A model generated the notes under the pieces. The model was given only the letters and a program-made list of their open reading frames with translations, searched no databases and was not told where the DNA came from. A DNA stretch of 53,394 nucleotides, taken from assembly GCA_964408735.1 (NCBI GenBank), contig CAYPAX010000019.1:1-53394 (forward strand). The letters are read 5' to 3'. This stretch comes from UBA7887 sp964408735 (lineage in GTDB: Bacteria > Pseudomonadota > Alphaproteobacteria > UBA7887). A program made the translations under genes and the position numbers. Position 1 is the first letter of the stretch. Each line of letters begins with the position of its first letter. Shown piece by piece: positions 43,670 through 51,839 of the stretch.

Positions 43670-44172
43670 GCGGGGCGGAGCGGCGCTGGTACGCCGTGCA
43701 CACCCGCCCCCATGCCGAGGCGCGAGCGCTGGAAAACCTCGAGCGCCAGGGCTTCGAGGCCTGGCTGCCGCTCTATCGCAAGCAGCGCCGCCATGCCGGG
43801 CGCAGCGAACAGGTGCTGCGGCCCTTGTTTCCACGCTATCTTTTCGTCGCCCTGGACCTCGGCGGCGAGCAGTGGCACCCGGTACTCTCGACCTATGGCG
43901 TGGCCGACCTGGTGGGTGGCCGCGATGGCCCATTGCCGCTTGCCGACGAGGACATGCAGGCCTTGCGCGAGCGCGCCGATGGCGATGGCCATTACACCCT
44001 GGCGCGCGACTTCAAGGCGGGCGAGCGCGTGCGTATCGAAGCGGGTCCGATGCGCGACCTCGAAGGCATCCTGGCCGTCGAAAGCGATGCCGACAGGGCG
44101 GTGGTGATGCTGCGCCTGCTCGGCCGCCAAGTGCGCGTCAGCCTGTCGCCGGACGAGATCGATCGTGCCTGA
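43666..44172 (+). CDS. specialised NusG paralogue (RfaH/UpxY-like)
   Basis: This 168-residue protein has an NGN domain (RRWYAVHTRPHAEARALENLERQGFEAWLP; LFPRYLFVALD) and a C-terminal KOW module (FKAGERVRIEAGPMRDLEGIL). It binds RNA polymerase to suppress pausing or termination. It lacks the acidic insert of housekeeping NusG, and its position next to YdcF-like and polysaccharide-initiation genes suggests a dedicated factor for a surface-polysaccharide operon. The start is GTG 43666, overlapping the upstream stop as GTGA; no other start fits the family N-terminus. Its end overlaps the permease gene by eight bases. Confidence 0.9.
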   Translation: MSGAERRWYAVHTRPHAEARALENLERQGFEAWLPLYRKQRRHAGRSEQVLRPLFPRYLFVALDLGGEQWHPVLSTYGVADLVGGRDGPLPLADEDMQALRERADGDGHYTLARDFKAGERVRIEAGPMRDLEGILAVESDADRAVVMLRLLGRQVRVSLSPDEIDRA

Positions 44173-45376
44173 AGCGCCGGCGCTGCGGCGCACCCTGACC
44201 CTGCCCCTGCTGGCGCTCTACGGCCTCGGCACCACTGTCGGTGCCGGCATCTACGTTCTGGTCGGCGAAGTGGCGGCGACGGCGGGAAGCCTGGCGCCGC
44301 TGTCCTTCCTGGTCGCCGCCCTGCTGGCGGCGGCGACGGCCTTCAGCTTCGGCGAGCTCTGCGCGCGCTATCCGAAAAGCGCCGGCGAGGCGGTCTATGT
44401 CAACGCCGCATTCAAGCGCGCCTGGCTGGCGGCGCTGGTCGGCCTGATGGTGGTCTCGGTGGGCACGATCTCGTCAGCCGCCATCGCCAACGGCTTTGCC
44501 GGCTATGCGCGCCAATTCGTCGACCTGCCGCCGTGGGCCTTGATCGTCGGCGTACTCATCCTGCTTACGGCCATTGCCATTTGGGGCATCACCGAGTCCG
44601 TCACCCTTGCGGCCGTCGTCACGGTGCTGGAGATCGGCGGCCTGCTGATCATCGTCGCGGTGGGCGCCAATGCCGCTGCCAAGGCGCCGCTGCCGGCCTT
44701 CAGCCTCTGTGAAAGCGGCCTCGGCGTGGGCGTTCTGGCCGGCGCAGTGCTCGCCTTCTATGCCTTTCTCGGCTTCGAGGACATGATCAACGTCGCCGAG
44801 GAAACCCGCGACCCCGCGCGCACCATGCCGCGCGCCATCGTGCTTACTCTGGTGATCACCACGGTGCTCTACATCGTGGTGGCCGGTATCGCGGTGCTGG
44901 TGGTGCCGATCGCCGAGCTGGCCGTGGCCGAAGCACCCCTTGCTGCGGTCTACGAGCATGCCACGGGGCGATTCCCCGCCGCCATCGGCGTCATCGGCAC
45001 GGTTGCCGTGATCAACGGCGCCCTGGTGCAGATCATCATGGCCTCGCGCGTGCTGTACGGCCTCGCCCAGGCCGGCTGGCTGCCGCAGTGGCTGGCCACG
45101 CTGCACCCCCGCACGCGCACGCCGCTCTTCGCCACCCTGCTCGTGGGCAGCGCCGTGACGATCCTCGCCGTGACCCTGCCCTTGGTGCGTCTGGCCGAGG
45201 CGACATCTGTGATCACGTTGTGCATCTTCGCCCTGGTCAATGCCGCGCTGTGGCGCATCAAGGCCCGCGGCCCGGCGCCGGAAGGGCTATGGACGGTGCC
45301 GCTCTGGGTGCCGGTGGTCGGTTTCTTCAGCTCGCTTGCCTTCGTCCTCTTCAACATCTGGCGGCATGCGATATGA
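44165..45376 (+). CDS. APC-superfamily amino acid permease
   Basis: This 403-residue polytopic protein has about 12 hydrophobic helices. Helix 1 contains ALYGLGTTVGAGIYVLVG, the unwound GAGI substrate-binding break of APC transporters. FGELCARYPKSAGEAVYV follows in helix 2-3, and FYAFLGFEDMINVAEET in helix 6 is a strong family signature. The EET.DP.R.MPRAI loop follows. The substrate is probably an amino acid or amine. The GTG start at 44165 overlaps the NusG-like gene; no ATG fits. It is shorter than typical 450-500 residue members at the C-terminus. Confidence 0.9.
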   Translation: MPEAPALRRTLTLPLLALYGLGTTVGAGIYVLVGEVAATAGSLAPLSFLVAALLAAATAFSFGELCARYPKSAGEAVYVNAAFKRAWLAALVGLMVVSVGTISSAAIANGFAGYARQFVDLPPWALIVGVLILLTAIAIWGITESVTLAAVVTVLEIGGLLIIVAVGANAAAKAPLPAFSLCESGLGVGVLAGAVLAFYAFLGFEDMINVAEETRDPARTMPRAIVLTLVITTVLYIVVAGIAVLVVPIAELAVAEAPLAAVYEHATGRFPAAIGVIGTVAVINGALVQIIMASRVLYGLAQAGWLPQWLATLHPRTRTPLFATLLVGSAVTILAVTLPLVRLAEATSVITLCIFALVNAALWRIKARGPAPEGLWTVPLWVPVVGFFSSLAFVLFNIWRHAI

Positions 45377-45412
45377 TCGCCGCCACCGTTTGCACCGGAA
45401 GGTTGTTCCAGA

Positions 45413-46255
45413 ATGTCCTATGAGACCCTGACCCTCGCGGTCAAAGATCACGTCGCGCATATCCGGCTCAACCGGCCAGATGCACTCAACACCATGATCC
45501 TGCCCTTCTGGCATGACATGGTGGCGGTGTTCGACGCTATCGACCACGAGCCGGCGGCGCGCGCGGTCGTCATCTCGTCCAGCGGGCGCCATTTCACCGC
45601 CGGGCTCGATCTCGGCGTCATGCAATCCTTCGGCGACAGCGAGGGCGATGCGGGCCGGCGCGGCGAGCGCCTGCGGCGCTCGGTGCTGGACCTGCAGGAA
45701 AGCTTCTCCGTTATCGACCGCTGCCGCGTGCCGGTGATCGCCGCGGTGCAAGGCGCCTGTATCGGCGGCGGTGTCGATCTCGTCTCAGCCTGCGATATCA
45801 GGCTGTGCTCGGCGGACGCCTATTTCCGCATCCAAGAGGTCAATATCGGCATTACCGCCGATGTCGGCACCCTGCAGCGCCTGCCGCACTTGATGCCCGC
45901 CGGCCTGGTGCGCGAGCTCGCCTATACCGGCCGGCCGCTGTCAGCCGAGGAAGCGCAGGGCGTGGGTCTGGTGAATTCTGTCCACGAGGACCACGAGGCG
46001 CTGCTGGCGGCAGCGATGGCGATGGCGGCAGAGATCGCCGCCAAGTCGCCGCTGGCCATTGCCGGCACCAAGGAGATGCTCAATTACGCCCGCGACCACA
46101 CCATCGCCGACGGCCTCAACCACATCGCCACCTGGCAGGCGGCGATGATCCAGACAGACGACGTGACGCGCCAGATGCAAGCCAATGCGGCAAAGACGCA
46201 GGCCGAGTTCGACGATTTTCTCGATACCCGAAAACCGGCGACCAAGGGCGCCTGA
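45413..46255 (+). CDS. crotonase, delta3,5-delta2,4-dienoyl-CoA isomerase-like
   Basis: This 280-residue crotonase carries the three acidic residues of rat dienoyl-CoA isomerase with identical spacing: Asp122 in IGGGVDLVSACDIR, Glu142 in IQEVNIG and Asp150 in TADVGTLQRLP, matching D176, E196 and D204. HFTAGLDLGVM supplies the first oxyanion-hole strand. It would isomerise 3,5-dienoyl-CoA to 2,4-dienoyl-CoA when degrading unsaturated fatty acids with odd-numbered double bonds. The start is ATG 45413. It is 36 bases after the permease and 18 bases before the SDR, in a run of six plus-strand genes. Confidence 0.9.
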   Translation: MSYETLTLAVKDHVAHIRLNRPDALNTMILPFWHDMVAVFDAIDHEPAARAVVISSSGRHFTAGLDLGVMQSFGDSEGDAGRRGERLRRSVLDLQESFSVIDRCRVPVIAAVQGACIGGGVDLVSACDIRLCSADAYFRIQEVNIGITADVGTLQRLPHLMPAGLVRELAYTGRPLSAEEAQGVGLVNSVHEDHEALLAAAMAMAAEIAAKSPLAIAGTKEMLNYARDHTIADGLNHIATWQAAMIQTDDVTRQMQANAAKTQAEFDDFLDTRKPATKGA

Positions 46256-46273
46256 CGACAAAGGAAACAAACG

Positions 46274-47038
46274 ATGGATCTTGGCCTCGCAGGAAAGCGG
46301 GCGCTGGTAACAGGCGGCACCCGCGGTATCGGACAGGCGATCGCGCGCGCCCTGGCGGCGGAGGATTGTGACGTGGCGATCTGCGCCCGCAACGGCGATG
46401 CCGTGGCGGCCGAGGTCGACGCCCTGGCGGGTATCGGCTCAGGCCAGGCCAGCGGCCAGGGGCTCGACGTGCGCGACCGCACCGCCGTAGCCGCCTGGGC
46501 CGATGACAGCGCCGCGGCCTTCGGCGGCATGGATATTCTCATCGCCAATGTCAGCGGTTTCGGCCTGACCACGGACGAGGCCGGTTGGCGCCAGGCTTTC
46601 GAGGGCGACATTCTCGGCACGCTGAACGCGGTCGATGCCGCGCGCAACCACCTCGAAGCCTCGGACGCTGGTGCCATCGTCGCCATCTCGTCCATCGCGG
46701 CGGTCGAGTTCTTCGGCGGCGCGCGCCCCTACAATGCCATCAAGGCGGCCTTGATCACCTATATCTCCAACCTCGCCAACGAGCTCGCGCCGAAGCGCGT
46801 GCGCGCCAACACCGTCTCGCCGGGTACGATCTTTTTCGAGGGCGGGGTCTGGGACGACCGCCGCATCAACCAGCCCGCGGTCTACGAAGGCGCGCTGGCA
46901 AGCAATCCCATGGGGCGCATGGGCACGCCCGAGGAGGTCGCCGCCGCAACGGTATTCCTGGCCAGCCCGGCCGCCGCCTTCATCACCGGCACCAATATCA
47001 TCGTCGATGGCGGCCTGACCAAGCGGGTCCAGTTTTGA
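46274..47038 (+). CDS. short-chain dehydrogenase/reductase
   Basis: This 254-residue classical SDR has TGGTRGIGQA near residues 13-22, ANVSG in place of NNAG near 90, and the catalytic Ser in VAISSIAAVEF. Tyr-x3-Lys lies in PYNAIKAAL near 155-163, then NTVSPG and the C-terminal NIIVDGGLTK. The NVSG variant and the FFEGG lid are features of a 3-oxoacyl-reductase-like subgroup. AAGGAAA precedes the ATG. The TGA overlaps a TTG starting the PAS-like gene (TTGA). Confidence 0.92.
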   Translation: MDLGLAGKRALVTGGTRGIGQAIARALAAEDCDVAICARNGDAVAAEVDALAGIGSGQASGQGLDVRDRTAVAAWADDSAAAFGGMDILIANVSGFGLTTDEAGWRQAFEGDILGTLNAVDAARNHLEASDAGAIVAISSIAAVEFFGGARPYNAIKAALITYISNLANELAPKRVRANTVSPGTIFFEGGVWDDRRINQPAVYEGALASNPMGRMGTPEEVAAATVFLASPAAAFITGTNIIVDGGLTKRVQF

Positions 47039-47610
47039 GCCAGCCGGCGATCGCCATCTGCGACGGCAGGGCGGGCGATTTCGCCCGGCTGTGGACCAGC
47101 GATGCCTTTGCCGCGACGGGCATCGAGCTGACGGCGGATATGCTGAAAGACGCGGTGTCCGGCAACCGGCCGGCCTCGCTCGATCTCGACGGCGGGCGCA
47201 TCGATGCCCTGCCCCTGCCCCCCGGCGTGGCCTCGGTCTGGGTACTGCGATACTCGGATGCCGAGGCGCCGGCGCTCGATATGGACACCGTGCACGACCT
47301 CGATACGGTCATCGTGCTCTATACCGCCGACGACCTGCTGCTCTGGTACAACCGCGCCTATGAGCGCGTGCTCGGCCCCAACGCCCACCTGCTGCGCATC
47401 GGCGCGCCTTTTGCAGAGATCATGGCCGCCGCCTACCACGCCGGCCACGCGGCGACGGACGGCGAGGACATCGACACCCTCATCGCGCGGCGCCTCGCCC
47501 GCCACCAAGCCTGCGAGGCCTTCGAGGAAGCGCTCTCCGGCGGCCGGCGGCTGAAAACCGAAGAGATCGCCACCGCCACCGGTATTCTGGGTGTGCGCAA
47601 CGAGATTTAA
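47035..47610 (+). CDS. PAS-domain protein (PAS_7-like), TTG start
   Basis: This 191-residue protein's second half reads as a PAS fold: DLDTVIVLYTADDLLLWYNRAYERVLG near residue 90, then RIGAPFAEIMAAAYHAG, a pattern of the PAS_7 group often linked to sensor kinases. No output domain is present. The first 80 residues show no recognised domain. The only start joining the frame to the upstream gene is TTG 47035, overlapping the SDR stop (TTGA); coupling is inferred. The frame could instead begin at an internal Met. It may be a stand-alone sensor or a truncated regulator. Confidence 0.7.
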   Translation: MSQPAIAICDGRAGDFARLWTSDAFAATGIELTADMLKDAVSGNRPASLDLDGGRIDALPLPPGVASVWVLRYSDAEAPALDMDTVHDLDTVIVLYTADDLLLWYNRAYERVLGPNAHLLRIGAPFAEIMAAAYHAGHAATDGEDIDTLIARRLARHQACEAFEEALSGGRRLKTEEIATATGILGVRNEI

Positions 47611-47653
47611 TTGGTGATGGGTGCCGAATTCCCAAGACGGCTTGAATTGGCAC

Positions 47654-49516
47654 TCAATTGTATTCTCCTTGCGGAAAACCCGCATTGGCCAGAGCTGCAA
47701 GAAGCCGATCCAGGCTTTCCTGACTTTGCAAGGTCAGACGACGCCGCAATAACGCAAGCGTCTGCTCGGGCTGAAGCGCGAGCACCTCTCGCACTTCCGC
47801 GCGTGCGTCTTCCATGTGCCCCATCTCGGAATAGGTGGCCGCCAGCATCCAATGGCTCGAGGGCACATTGGGGTTCAACAGAAGCGATTTCTTGAAGGCC
47901 GCGACTGCGTCGTCATAGCGTCGCGACAAGAGGTAGGCCACACCGGCGATATGGATGGGCAGATAGCCTTCCGGGTCGAGGCGAACGGCCTGCAGCGCCG
48001 GCGTGACCGCTTCCTCGGGCCTGTCCACGAAGATCAGGATCAGGGCAAACGTCCACAAGGCGTCGCTGGAGCGCGCGTTGAGCTCGACCGCGCGGCGCGC
48101 CGCCTCGAGCGCCCCGTCATATTCGCGCTTATTGACCAGAATCCATGACAGTCGGGAGTAGGCAAGCGCCGAGCGGTCATTGAGCGCGACGGCGCGTTGC
48201 GCCGCTTCCAGCGCAAGATCGATGGTGCCCGGGTCGTCGCTCCACTCGTAGAACCAGTCGCGATAGAGAACCCAGGCCAGCTCGGCATAAGCCTCTGAAA
48301 AGCCAGGCTCCAGCGCAACTGCCTTGTTGAGCGCCTCGCGGGCGAGCGCGTTCGCCGCTCGTGTGGTCTGGTACTTGTAGGCCCGGCCGCGCAGGAAAAG
48401 GTCGTATGCCTCGCTGTTCGAGGGACGCTTCGCCGACACCCCCTGCTCTTCGTCCGATAGCTCCAACCGCAAGGCCTCGGCGATCTCCCTGCTGATCTCG
48501 TCCTGGAATGCGAAAATATCGACGAGCTCGCGGTCATAGCGCTCGCTCCAGATATGACCTCCATCTTCGGCATCTATCAAATTGGCACTGATTAGTACTC
48601 TATTTTCGGCTTTACGAACGCTGCCCTCCATCACGTAGCGGACACCAAGAGCCCGGCCGACCTCGCGCACGTCGATCGCTGCACCCTTGTAGGTGAAGGT
48701 CGAGTTTCGCGCGATCACCAACAGGTCTTCGTAACGCGACAAGGTGGTGATGATGTCTTCCGTCAGGCCGTTGGCGAAATATTCCTGGTCGGGATCTTCT
48801 GAGAGATTGTCGAACGGCAGGACCGCGATGCCGGGCGCGGATGGTATGGCCGGATCGATTTCAGCGCCTTCCTCCTCCGCCGGCATGAGCTGCCAGGTGG
48901 CGATGACGATGATCGCCGCGACTGCCAGCGCGGCTACAAGCCAGACAGGCTTGCCGCGAACGCGCGCCGGCCGGACCGGCGGCGCGCCGTCGCCGGCGAC
49001 ACGGAAGGCGTGCACGGGCTTGTTGATGTTCTTGACCTCGTGCCTGCCCGCGTCGACCAGCGCGATATCGAGCTTGTCCTCGACGGCCTGGCGGGCGATG
49101 TCCGAGAGCATGATGCCGCCGGGCTCGACCAGGCCTTCGAGGCGCGCGGCCACGTTGACGCCGTCGCCGTAGATGCTGCCGTCGTCGTTGACGATGATGT
49201 CGCCGAGGTTGACGCCGATGCGGAAGTACATGCGCCGGTGATCGGCAAGTGCCGCGTTGCGTGTCGCCAGCGCCGCCTGCACGGCGACCGCCGCCTCGAC
49301 CGCCTCGACGACGCTCTCGAAAACGCAAAGCACACTGTCGCCCGCGGTGTCGACGATGCGGCCCTGGCGGCTTTCGACATGCTCGGCAAAGACGCCGCGA
49401 TAGTCCGTCAGGGTGCGCACCGTGGCGCGCTCGTCGTCGGCCATCAGGCGCGAGTATCCCGCCACGTCAGCGGCGAGAATGGCAGCGATCTTCCTCTGTT
49501 CCTCGTCGGCTGCCAT
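47654..49516 (-). CDS. adenylate/guanylate cyclase with TolB-like and TPR domains
   Basis: This 620-residue paralogue of the 21502-23556 gene is nearly identical over the first 25 residues (MAADE.QRKIAAILAADVAGYSRLM). The cyclase domain has Asp17, Asp60 and GDGVNVAARLE. A membrane helix lies at about 196-213, then a TolB-like module (IAVLPFDNLSEDPDQEYFANG, VIARNSTFTYKG, VMEGSVRK) and TPRs to the C-terminus. It should be a membrane-bound cyclic-nucleotide synthase with a probable periplasmic sensing or scaffold part. The ATG at 49516 was chosen by family start; the upstream in-frame codons lie in the intergenic region. It is convergent with the PAS gene, with no terminator in the 43-base gap. 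Confidence 0.92.
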   Translation of the reverse strand: MAADEEQRKIAAILAADVAGYSRLMADDERATVRTLTDYRGVFAEHVESRQGRIVDTAGDSVLCVFESVVEAVEAAVAVQAALATRNAALADHRRMYFRIGVNLGDIIVNDDGSIYGDGVNVAARLEGLVEPGGIMLSDIARQAVEDKLDIALVDAGRHEVKNINKPVHAFRVAGDGAPPVRPARVRGKPVWLVAALAVAAIIVIATWQLMPAEEEGAEIDPAIPSAPGIAVLPFDNLSEDPDQEYFANGLTEDIITTLSRYEDLLVIARNSTFTYKGAAIDVREVGRALGVRYVMEGSVRKAENRVLISANLIDAEDGGHIWSERYDRELVDIFAFQDEISREIAEALRLELSDEEQGVSAKRPSNSEAYDLFLRGRAYKYQTTRAANALAREALNKAVALEPGFSEAYAELAWVLYRDWFYEWSDDPGTIDLALEAAQRAVALNDRSALAYSRLSWILVNKREYDGALEAARRAVELNARSSDALWTFALILIFVDRPEEAVTPALQAVRLDPEGYLPIHIAGVAYLLSRRYDDAVAAFKKSLLLNPNVPSSHWMLAATYSEMGHMEDARAEVREVLALQPEQTLALLRRRLTLQSQESLDRLLAALANAGFPQGEYN

Positions 49517-49636
49517 ACGGTTACCCCCCGGCAAGCGCAATAACCCTACGCCCGGTGGGAGATTGGCGCAACCGGGCACTCCCGCGGCAGCCGGCAACAT
49601 AGGAGGCAGTTCCACTTTTTTGGGAACACGCAGGAA

Positions 49637-49771
49637 GCGCCATGTGTCGATGGTAAGCGGCTGGCATATCCGTCAGCGCTGTCAAGGGTCTTCAACCGGC
49701 CGTCGGCCGGCGCTTCGCGCCCTTGACTGCGCTGGTGGATATGCGAAATGGCAACCATCGACTCATGGCGC
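49637..49771. repeat. 135-bp inverted repeat with a nested hairpin
   Basis: Arms 49637-49688 and 49720-49771 are complementary in blocks: GCGCCATG, GTCGATGGT, GCATATCC, CAGCGC and GTCAAGGG. The central CCGGCC-GTC-GGCCGG (49696-49710) is a perfect hairpin. No protein is convincing; frames on both strands read similar peptides because of the symmetry. It fills most of the 289-base gap between the cyclase start and the histidine kinase end. It is probably a MITE-like or REP-like element unrelated in sequence to the one at 1812-2077. Confidence 0.65.
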
Positions 49772-49805
49772 GGGCCGCACAGGCCAGGCAGCGGCTGTCG
49801 CTCCG

Positions 49806-51122
49806 TCAGAGCGGCAGCGTCATGCGGGCGCGCAGGCCGCCGAGGGGGGAGTCTTCGAGCGCCAGGTCGCCACCGTGGTTGCGCACGACGTCGGCGGCGA
49901 TCGAGAGGCCCAAACCGACGCCGCCGGTGCCGGGATTGCGCGAGGGGTCGAGGCGGAAGAAGGGCTTGAGCACGGCCTCGCGGCTTTCCTTGGCAATGCC
50001 CGGGCCGTCGTCGTCGATGGTGATCGACAGCGCCTCGCGCCCCGCGGCAGCGGCAAGCTCGACACGGCTGCCATAGCGGGCGGCGTTGTCGACGAGGTTG
50101 GTCAGCGCCCGCTTGACCGCATTGCGGCGCAAGATCAGTACCATGCCGGCCGGCACCGCGCCGAGGCCGAGAGCGACGCCGTTGCGCAGCGCATCCGTCG
50201 CCACCTCCTCCAGCAGATCGGCGATGGCCACCTCGCCGGCGCCCTCGCTGCCCTCGCCGCGGGCGAAGGCGAGATAGCCCTCGATCATGCGCTCCATATC
50301 CGCGACATCGGCCTTGAGCGCCGCCACGGCCTCCGCATCGGCGCCCATCTCCAGCTGCAGCTTCATGCGGGTGAGCGGCGTGCGCAGATCGTGGCTGACG
50401 CCGGCCAGCATTTCCGTGCGCTGGGTCAATTGCCGGCGGATGCGCTCGCGCATGCGCAGGAACGCGCGTGACGCCTGGCGCACCTCGGTGGCGCCGTAAG
50501 GCTTGAAATCAGCTATCAGAATGCCCTTACCGAAGCTGTCGGCGGCATGGGCGAGGCTACGCATGGGACGGATCTGGCGGCGCAGGAAGTAGATGGCGAG
50601 CGCCAGCAGCACCAGCGAGGTGCCGACCATCCAGCCGATGAAGACGTAGATGGTGCTGCTGAACAGGCGCTTGCGCGATGTGGTAACCGTGAGCACACCA
50701 GTGGATAGCTCGACTGCGATGGTCACGCGTTCCGGGTCGCTGCGGGTATCGAACTGATAGGGCTGAGAGATGCGTTCCGGCAAAACCCGCTCCAGGGTGC
50801 GGTCGACCGGGCCGAACAACTCGTGGGGCTCGCCTTCCGGCAACACGGCGCCCTCGGCGAAGCTGGCCTCGACCGCCATGTCGCTGCGCGCGCGGTGGAT
50901 CAGCCAGGCCGAGTTCACCAGCTCGCCGTCGGCCCGCACCGCATCGATCAGCAGCGCCACTTCGCCGGCCAGGCCAAGCGCCAGGCGGCGGCCGACATCC
51001 TCCCAATGGCGGGTGTAGAAGACATAGGCCGAGACCGCCTGCAAGAGCACCAGCGGCACCATGACGATGAGCAGCGAGCGACCGAACAGGCCACGCGGCA
51101 GGAAGCGCCGCAGGGGCCGCAT
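49806..51122 (-). CDS. sensor histidine kinase, EnvZ-like
   Basis: This 438-residue membrane kinase has transmembrane helix 1 at about 17-36, a periplasmic domain of about 120 residues and helix 2 at about 160-182 followed by a HAMP linker. HisKA carries the phospho-His in VSHDLRTPLTRMKLQLEM near residue 243. The N box is LTNLVDNAARYG near 340, G1 is DDDGPGIA, F is LKPFFRLD and G2 is GGVGLGLSIA. It phosphorylates the response regulator encoded three bases upstream. The EnvZ/OmpR-like pairing suggests envelope or osmotic sensing, though this is only by analogy. The ATG is at 51122. Confidence 0.94.
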   Translation of the reverse strand: MRPLRRFLPRGLFGRSLLIVMVPLVLLQAVSAYVFYTRHWEDVGRRLALGLAGEVALLIDAVRADGELVNSAWLIHRARSDMAVEASFAEGAVLPEGEPHELFGPVDRTLERVLPERISQPYQFDTRSDPERVTIAVELSTGVLTVTTSRKRLFSSTIYVFIGWMVGTSLVLLALAIYFLRRQIRPMRSLAHAADSFGKGILIADFKPYGATEVRQASRAFLRMRERIRRQLTQRTEMLAGVSHDLRTPLTRMKLQLEMGADAEAVAALKADVADMERMIEGYLAFARGEGSEGAGEVAIADLLEEVATDALRNGVALGLGAVPAGMVLILRRNAVKRALTNLVDNAARYGSRVELAAAAGREALSITIDDDGPGIAKESREAVLKPFFRLDPSRNPGTGGVGLGLSIAADVVRNHGGDLALEDSPLGGLRARMTLPL

Positions 51123-51125
51123 GCC

Positions 51126-51806
51126 CTAGCGCGCCCCGCCGCCGTCAGCGCGCAGGCTGTAGCCTTCGCCGCGCACGGTGAGCAGATAGCGCGGGCGGCG
51201 CGGGTCGGGCTCGATCTTGCGGCGCAGGCGCGTGATCTGCACATCGACCGCGCGCGCCCCGGCGCCGGCGCCAAGCGCCTCGCGGGCGAGCACTTCGCCG
51301 GGGCGCTCGGCAAGTGCTCGCAAAAGCGCCTCCTCGGCGGAGGTCAGGGGCACGGGCTGTCCGCCGTCATGCAAGGCGCCGGTGCGGGCATCGAAGGTGA
51401 AGCCGCCGAAGCGCACGCCTGTATCGACGGCGAAATCGGCGACCCGGCGCAGGATGGCCTTAATCCGCGCCAGCAGCTCGTCGGGCTCGAAAGGCTTGAC
51501 GAGATAGTCGTCGGCGCCGCTGTCGAGCCCGGCGATGCGGTCCTCCAGCGAATCCCGCGCCGTCAGCATGAGCACCGGCGTGCGGTCGCCGTCGCGCAGC
51601 CAGCGGGCGAACTGCATGCCGTCCTCGCCGGGCATCATGACGTCGAGCACGATGACGTCGAAGCGCAACCCCTTGAGCCGCGCCCGCGCGTCGGCCGCAT
51701 CCGCCGCCGTGGTGACCAGAAAGCCATGGCCGACAAGATAGCGGCGCAACAGATCGCGCAAACGATCGTCGTCATCGACCACCAGAACATGCGGCGCCTC
51801 GCTCAT
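51126..51806 (-). CDS. OmpR-family response regulator
   Basis: This 226-residue regulator's receiver domain has the acidic pocket VDDDD near residues 10-14, phospho-Asp in VLDVMMPGEDG near 55, the Thr switch in LTARD and Lys in LVKPFEPDEL near 105. The C-terminal winged helix has PLTSAEEALLRAL and AVDVQITRLRRKIEPDP, the recognition helix, followed by the wing TVRGEGYSL. It is the partner of the downstream kinase. The start is ATG 51806. The gene lies 33 bases after the TolB-like/TPR gene on the same strand. Confidence 0.95.
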   Translation of the reverse strand: MSEAPHVLVVDDDDRLRDLLRRYLVGHGFLVTTAADAADARARLKGLRFDVIVLDVMMPGEDGMQFARWLRDGDRTPVLMLTARDSLEDRIAGLDSGADDYLVKPFEPDELLARIKAILRRVADFAVDTGVRFGGFTFDARTGALHDGGQPVPLTSAEEALLRALAERPGEVLAREALGAGAGARAVDVQITRLRRKIEPDPRRPRYLLTVRGEGYSLRADGGGAR

Positions 51807-51839
51807 GGCGCCAGTATAGTCAGGCTTGCCCGTCCCCGC

